This document shows, one piece after another, positions 23,561 through 34,200 of a stretch of DNA of 64,000 bases. The stretch is taken from positions 14,146,191-14,210,190 of the forward strand of contig NC_092649.1 in assembly GCF_032118995.1 (NCBI RefSeq), written 5' to 3'. Both the position numbers and the translations under genes were made by a program. The notes under the pieces are model-generated. The model was not told the origin of the DNA. It saw only the letters and a list, made by a program, of their open reading frames with translations, and searched no databases. Origin of the DNA: Asterias amurensis. Lineage: Eukaryota > Echinodermata > Asteroidea > Forcipulatida > Asteriidae. The stretch's first letter is position 1; each line of letters starts with the position of its first letter.

Positions 23561-23778
23561 ATGGCGTCTGCCTGGGTGACCACAATTCGAGTGATATGGT
23601 GGTGGTGTTTCTTCGGTGCTGTGGGCTTCCTTGGTCGGGGTACCCTTACTGAAGCCCAACAGCAACCTCAATATGTTCGATGTCCCGAAGTATGTTCGTG
23701 TTTAGGAGAAATGGTGGATTGCAGTAAACGACAGTTGACGGCTGTGCCAAATGACATACCACACTGGGTCAAGATTCT
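23561..23778 (+). CDS. LRIG: LRIG-like protein, exon 1 (signal peptide and LRR N-cap)
   Basis: First coding exon of a secreted or membrane LRR protein. ATG at 23561 has a strong context (AAGATGG) and is the first in-frame Met after TGA at 23480. Residues 1-32 form a signal peptide with core VIWWWCFFGAVGFLG; cleavage is likely near EA-QQQ. Residues 41-54 are an LRR N-terminal cap, C-P-x2-C-x-C-x6-C (C41, C45, C47, C54), followed by LTAVPNDIPHWVKIL. The CxCLGxxxDCS start and the P-x-W motif fit LRIG proteins better than Slit, which lacks the Trp. LRIGs are membrane LRR/Ig proteins that modulate ErbB and related receptors. The exon ends in phase 2 at a GTAAGT donor. No Ig or membrane part is in view, so another LRR family remains possible. 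Confidence 0.8.
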
Positions 23779-24244
23779 GTAAGTATTTTCACTTGTCAAT
23801 CACATTGTAAATTAAATAGTGTTTATGCTTCTCATTTGTCAGGGAGGTTGTGTCATTTCTAGAGCATCATCCCCTCTTCAATTGGATATTCGTGTGTTGT
23901 AAAGTTCGTGGCATCAAACAAGATATAGATTGCATATTTATATAATATAAAGTAAATGGCTAAGAAACTAACAAACAACAATCATCAAACAAACAACAAA
24001 ATTGAACAACATGAACAAGGGCAAAGTGGGTTAAAAAATGGTCATGTTTTCATATTGTTTGTTGTCTGAAGAGTGTGATGGCTTTGCCAAAATAACATTC
24101 AGGAATTGGAAAAGAGACAAGCCTTCAACAAGCTGACTGACAGTTTCACACAAAAGTTCACGAGTATGGTATGGTATTTTGATACTATTCGTTCTAACGT
24201 ACTTCCACAATACATCACAGCATAGTCCCTAAATTTCAACACAC

Positions 24245-24549
24245 CTGGCCGGAGTGGCCTCCGCTCCAGCCAGAATCTAACGATCCCTCACACTCACAAA
24301 AGGGCATGCAGGGGACCGGTCCTTCTTAGTCGCTGGTCCTCGGTCCTTCTCAGTCGCTGGTCCCTGATGATGGAACGCCCTACCAAGTTATATTCAAAAC
24401 TCCAACACACTCCAGACATTCAAGAGTAAATTAAAAACACATCTGTTCTCTTCTCGCTCATAAACTTACTTTTTCGCAGCCCTCTTACCAGCGCATTGTT
24501 TCTTTGTAAATGGCGCTTTATAAGTCTGAAGTTTATTATTATTTATTAT
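24245..24549 (+). mobile_element. LINE 3' end (reverse-transcriptase C-terminus)
   Basis: The fragment translates to the conserved tail of non-LTR retrotransposon polyproteins. GLRSSQNLTIPHTHKRACRG is read from 24256, and in another frame SFSVAGP and, from 24371, WNALPSYIQNSNTLQTFKSK followed by LKTHLFSSRS and a stop at 24461. The two parts are out of frame and TGA TGA stands between SFSVAGP and WNALP, so it is dead. A 24-bp tandem duplication (24317-24340, 24341-24364) doubles the SFSVAGP region. The 3' UTR is under 90 bp and ends in GGCGCTTTATAAGTCTG plus an ATT-rich tail. It is 5' truncated, as usual for LINEs. Clade not assigned (RTE-, CR1- and jockey-type tails look alike here). Confidence 0.8.
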
Positions 24550-25319
24550 CAATGTATTCAACCAGTGGCAGATGACACATTTATATTTTTGATCATAGCA
24601 AGTGCACTTGATTTAGTTATTACTTTGCTCTGGTCGCCATGGTTGGATTGTCAGCATATTTTAGAGAATTTATTAAAATGTAGGCCTATCTTTTCATTTG
24701 CGACAGCATTGGTTTAAGACACAAAACATACATGTAAAATAGATGCGATAACGTAACCCTCCTCCATCCTCCTTGTGTCCGTTGGGAGGAGGGTGACGTT
24801 AAATCAATATCACAACTAACCACACAGCGAATATTTTAGTGCTCTTTCCCAACACTCTTGAATGACATAAACACAGCAGACCGTCCACCATAATTCATCC
24901 AACATGAAGTGGTAAAAGTCTGCTGGAAACTTTTGAAGGGGCCATAGACCAGAGCAACTGAGACCATCATAAAAGCCGGTTTAAAGTCGATCGCCAATGG
25001 AAATTTTGACGCATGACATAGTCATTGCTGAGGACTTAAAACTGTGTCCTTTTTTTTTAATCTTGCGTTAAGATTTCCAGCAACTGACCATCGCGCGACC
25101 GACTATAAACTGGCCTTCACATGCATGGCCTCACTTTAATTCCATCCCTGGAAAATGTGGAACCACTCCCTTCTTTGTTTTTATAATTACAAAAAAAAAG
25201 TTGGCAAGGCACCACCTCCCCTCCACCCTCCAATGAACACTCGTTTTGAAGTACTACAAATTTTCATTTGATTCGTATTTTAGTGTTAAAAAAACTAACA
25301 TGTATTTGTAACCAATTAA

Positions 25320-25912
25320 TAGTGCTGGGCGAATAGTGAAATTTTGTTATTCGGATACCGCTGGCCAACTATCCGAAATTAACCGGATATTCGAATAGTT
25401 TTTTCACCGCTAGAGGGCGCTGTTCGTTTGTGAATGAGATTTTATGGGCGGATTGATATTAGTTTAAAACAGTGTCACTCGGTTCATTCATAAAAATGAC
25501 CGGATCTAATTTAAAGATGGCGATTTGCCTTTTCTTTTGATCGTGATTGACTCTACGTGAAGGAAAACTTTTGTAATCTTTGAACAAATTACGTCAGAAA
25601 TGTCATTGTTTTAACTCTTCGCGGAGGTGAGCAAAGTTAAATACTTAGTTTATGCTGTATTATGCTGTCTTAATAGAAGTTTCATAAGGATTCTGACAAA
25701 ACATTCATATCAGTTGTCGCCCGAGGTCTGCGAATATTCGGATAGTTAAAGAATATCCGGTTACTCGGTTGTAATTACAGAATTATCCGGTTTGTAAATA
25801 GGTATTCGCGCCCTATGCGGATATCCGGTTAAGAAAAAAAAGGCATTTGCGGTTACGGATGGGAAAACCTATTCGCCATTAACCAGATATTCGAATAATT
25901 CGCCCAGGCCTA
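25320..25912. mobile_element. Non-autonomous hAT element, complete, 593 bp
   Basis: The left end TAGTGCTGGGCGAATAGTGA faces a right end whose reverse complement is TAGGCCTGGGCGAATTATTC. Both begin with the TAG-N-G form usual for hAT transposons. The element is flanked by an exact 8-bp direct repeat CCAATTAA (25312-25319 and 25913-25920), the target-duplication length of hAT. Subterminal zones hold repeated TATCCG/CGGATA and TATTCGAATA motifs, likely transposase sites. No transposase frame is present, so it needs an autonomous relative. Confidence 0.9.
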
Positions 25913-28202
25913 CCAATTAATAACCGTGTGTACTCAAAATTTAACCTGGATGTTTTGAGAATTACCTCAAGGACAACATTCAAGAACCACAGTTTATCTT
26001 GAAGTCTAATTTTGACTGCTTTGAGGTTGAGAATGCTGCATCCAACTGCCACTTTTTCAATTTTGATAAAAAATATTAGGATTTGAATAAAGTAACTTCG
26101 GTACAAGTAAACCTTGTTGGGGTTTAGTAATGAATGGAAAGTGACAGTCACAAAAAGTCTAAACTGTTATCTGTCTGAGGAACTCCATAGCTCAAGTCAA
26201 GTGGAGCAATTTGCAATATTTGCACGAATCTATGTAGACTATCTAGACTTTCCATGATAGTAGTATCCATTATAAAAGAATTGTGTTAGGTAGAACGATG
26301 CAGATGGAACAGTAACACCAATGCAACACCTGGGTAACACCTTGGTCCTTTGGGTCTGTTGTGCTTGAGCGTCTGTCCTTGAGCAAGACACTTAGCCACA
26401 ATTTTCTCCACCTAGATGCAAAGTAGACACTGTTGTTAGTTGGGAGGGTAGCTGGTTCTAGTGGTTCATAAGTCCTTCAAGGTTTTAAAATGGCTGCCTT
26501 GATTCCGGCGGTATGACTGAAGTGGAACTCTTACAGTTATGAAAAGTTTAGGAAAAGTATGGAAGAAAGAAAAGGTGTAGAAGACAGCTGTGTAAAGTCG
26601 CTGAATATCAGTCACAGTTTATTTTTCTTAGCTTTGGTTTCCATTTTGACAATTTGTTTGTGCAGAAATTTGGTATGGATGTTTTCAGTCAATCATCATC
26701 TATTAAAACTTTTTGCTTTGATCGTGCTTGATAAGTGTCCGAATTGGGCGTAAAAAAAACAACTTAAAGTCATTGCACTCTCAAGTCATATTCTCTTTTT
26801 ATTCAATCAAAACAAACTCTGGAATAATACAATTACTACAGTACAACAATTATGTGGATTTGTTGTCAGAGGCTGGGATATTCCAACATTTGTGAGTTAC
26901 CGGCACAACCAATTTTATTTTATGGAATACCCATTGCACATTGTTAATGTTCCAACATTCTAACGTGTTCAAGTGTATGGCATCCTCACCGATAGCATTG
27001 CTGACGAACCAAGCAACTGGGGTCAATAGCTGAGTGACCTTTTGACCCTTATTTCCTGGGCTGTGCTTTCATTGTGTAGAGGTGGGGCAGCAATAAAATT
27101 ACCCAATGTGTAGATCATGTACCTGTACCGCAAACACGGCCCTTACAAGCTCTCTTGTGATTGCTGGCATTCACGGAGAGTTATAGCTTTATTCTTCTGC
27201 CCTAAATTCCACACTGCCTGCAGAAATAGTCTCATTTCTTTACTTGGTGTTATGTTCAATTGTGCTGGGATGTCAGAGAACCAATAACGGCTTCCCACGG
27301 AATCTTTAATGATACAGTCTTGAACTTTGCCCGACAGGGTAGATGTGTACATTCTCAAACACTTGCCCACTGAACCCAACTGGAATTCCACTATTTCACT
27401 CTTGATTGTGTTTAGGCATGGGGGCAGAAATCAATGGTGTAAGAAACCTTTATTGGAAAGGCTGCAAGTTTGCAGTGTATCAGGCCTCAATACCAACATT
27501 TTTGTATGTTTGAATGTTTTGAAATATTTACATGATTTTTTTTACAAACCTTTGTCTGGGGTTGTTTATTGCTGCCATTTTGAGTTGTTGTTTGTTTTGT
27601 TTGTTTTTTCATGGGGTGTGCAAAGAGGTTGTTCATCCATCAACATTTCTGCACAAATCTGGACAGTGCACTTAAAAAAAAGCTCTCTGTTAATATTCTA
27701 TTTGTTTGTTCTTGGTGACGAATCCACAATTTGTTCACACCTACGTGAAGGATGGACTGGATATATTTATAACTCGCTTGTAATTGCCGCCTCACGCTAT
27801 AGTCCCCTTCTCTCGCCAATCTAGGGTACATTTTACCGATACTAATGAAACATAAGTGCAGACACAACATCTGAAGCAAGCCGTCCCTGATCAGATGTGC
27901 ATAAACATAAATTGCCATTAAAAAAGTGTAGGCCCCCCTTAAAACTCACCTGTGTAAACCTAGTGCAGACGGTTAATGGTGCCATATTTCACCTGACTTG
28001 TATACATTTTGTCATATTTATGCACACCTTACTTTTATTGCTTTTTTTTGTAATAAGTATTCTATTTTCTCCAAGATTTTTTTTTTTTTTTTTTTTCGGT
28101 GGATGAGTTTCAAGTACCCCACGGACTACATGTTAAAAGCAGTTAGTAGTTGTATTGAGTGATTATTTTAGTAATAAAGATCAGACATTTTGACTGCAAA
28201 CA

Positions 28203-28570
28203 TTAAAGGGAGATTGACTTCCAGTGCAATTCAGGTCCATCAATTTTTGGGGGGTAGAATGAATTCTAGTTGCTGTATTTAACCTCAATCAGTCGACGAA
28301 GTTGCGTAATATTAATGAAAGACAAAAATACCCTTGGGCACCATGTTCACACGAAGTTGTGTGTCTTCAGATGTGTGTCTTTAGATTAAGAATTTGAGGT
28401 CTCGAAATCAAATTCATGGAAGAAACCTTCTTTCTTGAAAACCACGTCACTTCAGAGGGAGCTATTTCTCACAATGTTTTATACTATCAACCTCTCCCCA
28501 TTACTCGTAATCAAGAGTAATTATGATAGTAATTTTTGGAGTAAATACCAATAGTGTCAACAGCCTTTAA
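28203..28570 (-). mobile_element. MITE family 1, diverged copy in intron 1
   Basis: TTAA at 28203-28206 and 28567-28570 bracket the copy. The left third is replaced or heavily changed; the right two thirds (GAGGTCTCGAAATCAAATTC, TTCAGAGGGAGCTATTTCTC, CAATAGTGTCAACAGCC) are clear. The GACCTC arm of the central hairpin is missing. Confidence 0.7.
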
Positions 28571-29303
28571 ATGTCACCGTAGTTATTTTTAAATGACTTA
28601 TTCCCACACCTATTATCATTAATATTATTCATAGATGTAAGGATAATAATTTGCTAGATCTAAAACCACACGGACACCATTAAATTACTGTATACTGCAA
28701 ACATGGCAGACTTCCATCGTTGTCCTATTTAATGGCGATCCTTCATCGATATGACAATTTTATCACCCAGCCACCATCAGTCCAGGAATTTTTAATGTAC
28801 CTTGGCCTTTCACACCTTGCAACTGAATGAGTCCATGTATACCCTCACTAAACAAAATTGAAGTCCAGTTGCCCAACATAAAAAACCAGTCAAGGACTTT
28901 GTTTGTTTCACAGGAGTTGTGTTTGAGTCGCTTGCCTACTATGCTCTTTGGAACATGCAGGCGAGGATCACAGTGGGTAATTGAAGTGTCGCATAAAATC
29001 ATAAAAAATGCAGAGTCCAGTTTGAGTCAGTGTGCTTTCTTGTTGAAGCTGGTAGTAAGCACACTATCAAATTGAACTAAATATTATAAGTTTGCCCCAC
29101 CCAGTTTTGCCAGTTTTTTATCTACATGTGCCATGTTTTGTGCAGGTTGAAAACAAAAAACCTAAAAACAGTAATTTCATTATAAACAGTATGTAAAAAA
29201 AGACATTCACATTACCAACAAAGCTGAGGGTGTGTTCAGAAAATTATTTACAATAAAAAAGTAAAAATTATCATTCATCACTATAAAAATGTATTTTCGT
29301 ATA

Positions 29304-29333
29304 TATCCGTACTGAATATATTCAGTACGGATA
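29304..29333. repeat. Perfect 30-bp palindrome
   Basis: TATCCGTACTGAATA is followed at once by its exact reverse complement, with no loop. Symmetry stops at 29303/29334 (A against A). It would extrude as a 15-bp cruciform arm, or suits a dimeric DNA-binding protein. Confidence 0.95.
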
Positions 29334-29478
29334 ATTAACGAAATTAAATTGCTCTCGTCCAGGTGTGAAACCGTTAGGCCCCTACCCTCTGAAAACTTTT
29401 GAATTAAAAAACTCATAAAAAAATTCTGTTAAACGCCTCAATTGAAAATTTGTGCTTGTTCAAATAATCTTTCTTTTT

Positions 29479-29740
29479 GAGTTGTATACAAGTAAAGTAA
29501 TTTGGAAATAATGTTGCTGGTACATGTTTATCGTAAGTATGGCTAAGTGCCTCGTGAAGAACCCTGTAATTTTGATTGCTCTTTCAGATAGTATGTCTCT
29601 TTGAATTGTATACAAATAAAGTAATGGATGCGATACAGTTAAGGTGAACGATATTTCAATTTATTTTGAAATAATGTTGCTGGTACATGTTTATCAGAAG
29701 TATTGCTAAGTGCCTCGTGAAGAACCCTTAAAACTTGATT
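29479..29740 (+). repeat. Imperfect tandem duplication
   Basis: GTTGTATACAAGTAAAGTAA and AATAATGTTGCTGGTACATG ... GCTAAGTGCCTCGTGAAGAA occur twice. The first block is offset by 124 bp and the second by 163 bp, so about 39 bp were gained in unit 2. A local segmental duplication rather than a known element. Confidence 0.8.
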
Positions 29741-32700
29741 GTCACGTTGAAATGCCAAGATGAAACAACAAGACAAATATTGGATAAATTCAAACCCTAG
29801 CCCTTCCTATAAATCCTTCAAAATCATCTTCCGATTCTGGAAGATTGCACAACCAACCCCAAGATGGGTGCCCTTAGTTACAATTGTACCTTTCCCAGTA
29901 CATACTGACCACCTTTACTAGACCATGTCAGTTTCCCAAACACACTACGATTATTCAATGGCTGCTCCCATCACAAGCCCTAATGAAATTTGAACCTTGG
30001 CTGTACCCCCGACCCACTGCCATCTTCTACCCAGCAGGACAGCCTGAATGTGTGAGATGCCACGGCCTTTATGTCTCGCTGGGATGTAATTCTACAAACC
30101 CGTCAGTTGGCCTGGCAGATTAGCATGCATAGGATCAGTCAATAACAAAACAAAATACGATCAAATAAAATAGTCCTTTCTACCAAATTGGCTTAGAACT
30201 TGCTGTTATTTTTTTCATTTTTCATTTGGTAGATCTGCCAGTGTTTGATTTTCAACATTCAGCACCAACAAAATTAGGCATGCTTAAAAAAGCATATTTT
30301 TATGTGACCACAATTAGGAAATATTTTTAAATAGTCTGTTTAATTGTACAGGTACCAATGTACGGTTTGAACCCACATTGCATTTTTAAAATACACATAA
30401 AATTGTGAGCCAAAAAAGTTTTCAAAGGAAACAATTTATTTTTTAAGATTTTATCTTTTTAAACAGCATGTTGAGGTAATAATATCGCTTAGAATAATAT
30501 TCAAATGCGCAGCACATTTACAATACTCACTTACATGTAGTCAAGGGCCTTGTTTCTTGTAAAACAAGGCCTACATGTACACTGTGTAACTTAACAGCAA
30601 AAGCATCAAGATAGGTATCTCTGTAGACAGGAAGGTAAACCAAAATGAGGCACAGGCATTTTCAAGGTCAATTTTATTACCTGTACACGTATTTAAGTGT
30701 GCTGCCTAATACTTGCATGCAGAATTCACTTTGAGGGATGATCGAGCAGTGTGTTCTTGGTTTAGACTGGAGGTCCGGTACGCTCCAGTTGCCGTGCATG
30801 TCAGTTGTTGTTGGCCATGGCTTACGGCGCTTCCTTCTGTGCAGTCGTCCACATTAGCAGTCCTGTGAAATCATGCAGGGTATTATGATGGGCTGGAGAG
30901 TGGGATCAGACTGAGAATGCACAATTGTATACGTGTTATAGGTATAGGTCACGGCAACATTCTGATCGGCAAGGTTTGCCAGGCCTCAACACCTGTCTTA
31001 ATGGTGGGGGATTGTGACGGGCAGTGGTCAAATTGGGGAGATACGGAAAGCAAGAATAAGCCCAAATAAGCGCCTAGGAAAACATGATTTTAAAGTATAA
31101 AATGGAATTGCCATTTTGCGCCCACTTTGAAATGCTCAAGGTTTGTAGTAAAACTTTAATCAGACATTTTAGTTTCGTACGCCTCCAATTTAATTTGTTT
31201 ACGGTGAGAGAAACAGAGAAATTCCCGTTGTTCCATGTCAATCAGTGTGTAAGTCCTGGCCAGGTGAAGTAAAGAAACTGCCGAGCAATAGTCATGCCAG
31301 ATATTTCAAGGCCTAATTTCCACCTTTTTACCACCGTGGTACATGTACGGGTAGATTGTAAGAAAGCCGCACAACCTCTATTACTGATCTCCCCTTAACC
31401 CTGTACAAGGCAATAGCAGCTGTGAAAATACGGCATAACTCGCCACCTTGTGGTGTTCCTTCAGAGCGGGGAATCTCAAGCCCCTCGTCAACAGGATCGC
31501 ATTTCATTTTCACTTTTTTTTTGTTTTCTCTCTCTCTCTTTCTTATTTCTCTGATTGTTGGGTCTGATGCCAATGCCAGCGTTATGCCAAAAATCCAGGA
31601 CACATGGTCCACACATTGCATTGATGTGGTATGCCAGAAAAGTAATAGAATACATGATAAAAGACCCTAATAGGGTCTGGTCCTGGTAAGTTTGTCATTC
31701 AGAATGGTCTCCACTTGCCATCACTCACTTCACACTCACTTCTCAAAGAAATTTGAAAACTTGAATAAATTAAATTTTTGTTTAAAGTCAATCTCAGATC
31801 ATTAGTAGTGTCCTTTATATGAAAACTACAGCAGGATCTCATGAAATGTAGAGAAGACTAAAACCGCTATTAGAGCTTTTGATCAAACCACAATCGATAA
31901 CATGACACAAATATTCACATTAATGTTCCCTGTCCGATAAATTGGAATTGAATTGATTTGACTTGTCGTAAGATACTATTGGGTTCTTTGCATCGAGGGT
32001 AAATAAGAACTGCAACTAATTTTAAATCAAAAGCAATTTGTTTTGTTAATCAATGATAAGGCAGGGGGAAGTGTGAGCAGATGTAAAAACTGGAACTGTT
32101 ATAATTTGTAAAATCTAAATCTGCCTAATACTTTGTACAATTGTAAAGTAATATAATAGATGTTAAATTTGCAACGGGGATAAGAATATTAATTTTGTTT
32201 TAATAAAGTATTTAACTTCTAAAGTACTTTTAAGTACTACCTTTTATAAAGGTGCCAGCGGAAAATTACATTACACTATCCCGAGTATAATATGCAGGAA
32301 ATTATCGCTGTGTGTACAATTATTCCTGGTGGTAATGTTGTGAGCACACAAGTACCCGCTGTGGCATTGTGTTTGGTGACTTCAGGTGAGCAACTACAGA
32401 TTGCCGTTGTCGATGTATGCCAGCGATTAAGCTCTGGCCCGTTTTGTCATGTGCGCCACACTATGAATAGAAAAATAGCGGGTCGGTGAGGAATTTTGCA
32501 CATGATCTTTGCATTTCACCCACTTAGAAATTAAATGAAAACAAGTGGTAAAGGATGATGATAGATTTAAGTGTCAACTGATGAAACACATTTTGTTGGG
32601 AGGAGGGGGAATAAGTGTTCACTACAAGTGTACCCTTTAAATAAAATATTATTTGTCCGTATAGAAAGTTTTATTTGTTCTCACATCTGTATGAGATTAT

Positions 32701-33631
32701 TAATGTATTTTGGTGTCTGAATAGAATTTTTTCTTTTATAGAGCCATTTCAGAGTTAATGGTGCGTACAGACTAAAAGTGATAATAAATGTGTTATGATG
32801 CGTATGATAAAGCATTTAAAACCACACACTGCTAAAATAAGGCACACTTGGTAAAGGGCTTCAAAAATGTAAAAAATAATGACCAATCCTTGGACATAAA
32901 TAATGGACACATTAAATTTGATTTTCAATGTTAGAATAGGAAAGGGAAACATTTTGTTTGGTGGCTTCTGAGGTACATGTAGAGTCAACAAATTTAGGTA
33001 GATATTTTAAGACGTTGATACTTATGAATGCCCCCCCCCCCCCTGTTTAGATTCTGAGCCAGCATGCAATGGTAAGTGTGACTGCTGCTGTGCTAGGGGA
33101 TTTGTCCTTCAAATAACACCAAGCCAGTATTACATGAGATTCTTTGGCTCATTAGATATTCATGATGCTGTTGGGAATAAATCTTTGTTTACCTGGGCCC
33201 ACCATTTTCTCATCGGCAGAATACACACATCTTCTCAGGTGTACACAATGTAGGTGTAACCCCCCCCCCCCTCCTCCTTCCCTTTTGTCAGTCAGTGTTG
33301 CTGTGCATGCAGAAAGACAAAAAAAAACAACCCCCACCTTTACATTATGGACAAACAGCAGTTGACTGTAAATGAACACAGAACAAGGAACAACAGGGAC
33401 TTGCGCAAATAATGAAGTTGCACACCTGTGCACATACTTGTGCCGTGCCATGCCTTGTGCATGGACATATATCATCGGAGGTAGGCTAAGTTATTGCAAG
33501 ATGCTGTGATATGACATCATGCATTATTTAAAGAGGTGAGGGAAAGGTTTCTGCTAGCACATGCCTGTATCTTGGTTTACGGATACTGGGTCACAGCTTA
33601 GCTTTGTAACAACGTATTGTAGTTATGAGTT

Positions 33632-33965
33632 GTGAGCACTGTATACTCAGTACTTTCCCGAGTCCTGTGAAGTACTGATTATTAATAATACAGTGCTAAC
33701 ACACATCCGATATACCTGTGTATGGGTAAAAACCAAAATTAATATTCTTTATCCACGATGCAAATTTAACATCTCTTATATCATTGTGGTACCCGCTGCC
33801 AAAATATGGGATTCGAACTGCCTGTAGCTGCCAGGCAACCTCGGTAGTGGAGTGAGTTGGAAAGACACTGCTCTAGAATTGCAAGGGTCGTGGGTCGAAT
33901 CCCACTCGTGTAACATGCCTGTGATATTTTTTCACAGGACTCGGGTAAAAACCAAAATTAACATA
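33632..33965. repeat. Composite tRNA-derived SINE-like repeat
   Basis: On the plus strand, TAGTGGAGTGAGTTGG (33845, A-box-like) and GGGTCGAATCCC (33892, B-box-like) frame a tRNA-like 60-bp unit. On the minus strand a second B-box-like motif, GTTCGAATCCC, lies at 33811-33821. A 19-bp block GGGTAAAAACCAAAATTAA occurs at 33724-33742 and 33943-33961. Bases 33632-33670 are the reverse complement of the CACAGGACTCGGG-type tail near 33933-33945. So tRNA-like heads and tails are arranged in both orientations, from nested insertion or a composite family. Confidence 0.55.
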
Positions 33966-34019
33966 GTTATATGAAAACGAAAAGGTACATGGCTATGGGG
34001 TAGATCTGATAATAAGTAT

Positions 34020-34200
34020 AGGCCTGTATGCTTAGTTTTTAAAAGGACAAGGGCACCAAGACATCTTGTTTCGTCTCCTTGGTAAAGGGCACCTCATGAG
34101 GAAATGGAAATTGTAAATTTCTACTGAGACAATTTTAAGGACACCAAGGCATGACCAGTGGGCATGGAGGCAGTCGCCTTTGTTGCCTCCGTGAAATGGG
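34020..34200 (+). repeat. GGGCACCAAGG repeat, copy B
   Basis: Same order of blocks as the copy at 18056: TTTTAAAAGGACAAGGGCAC, a CTTGGTAAAGGGCACC block, ATGAGGAAAT, a second ACACCAAGGCATGACC, and GAGGCAGTCGCCTTTGTTGC. It directly follows the SINE-like composite. Confidence 0.55.

Noticed and set aside
27327-27824. 165-codon plus-strand frame in intron 1
   Set aside because: It opens with TTG, has no domain or coding-like composition, and includes long T-rich stretches.
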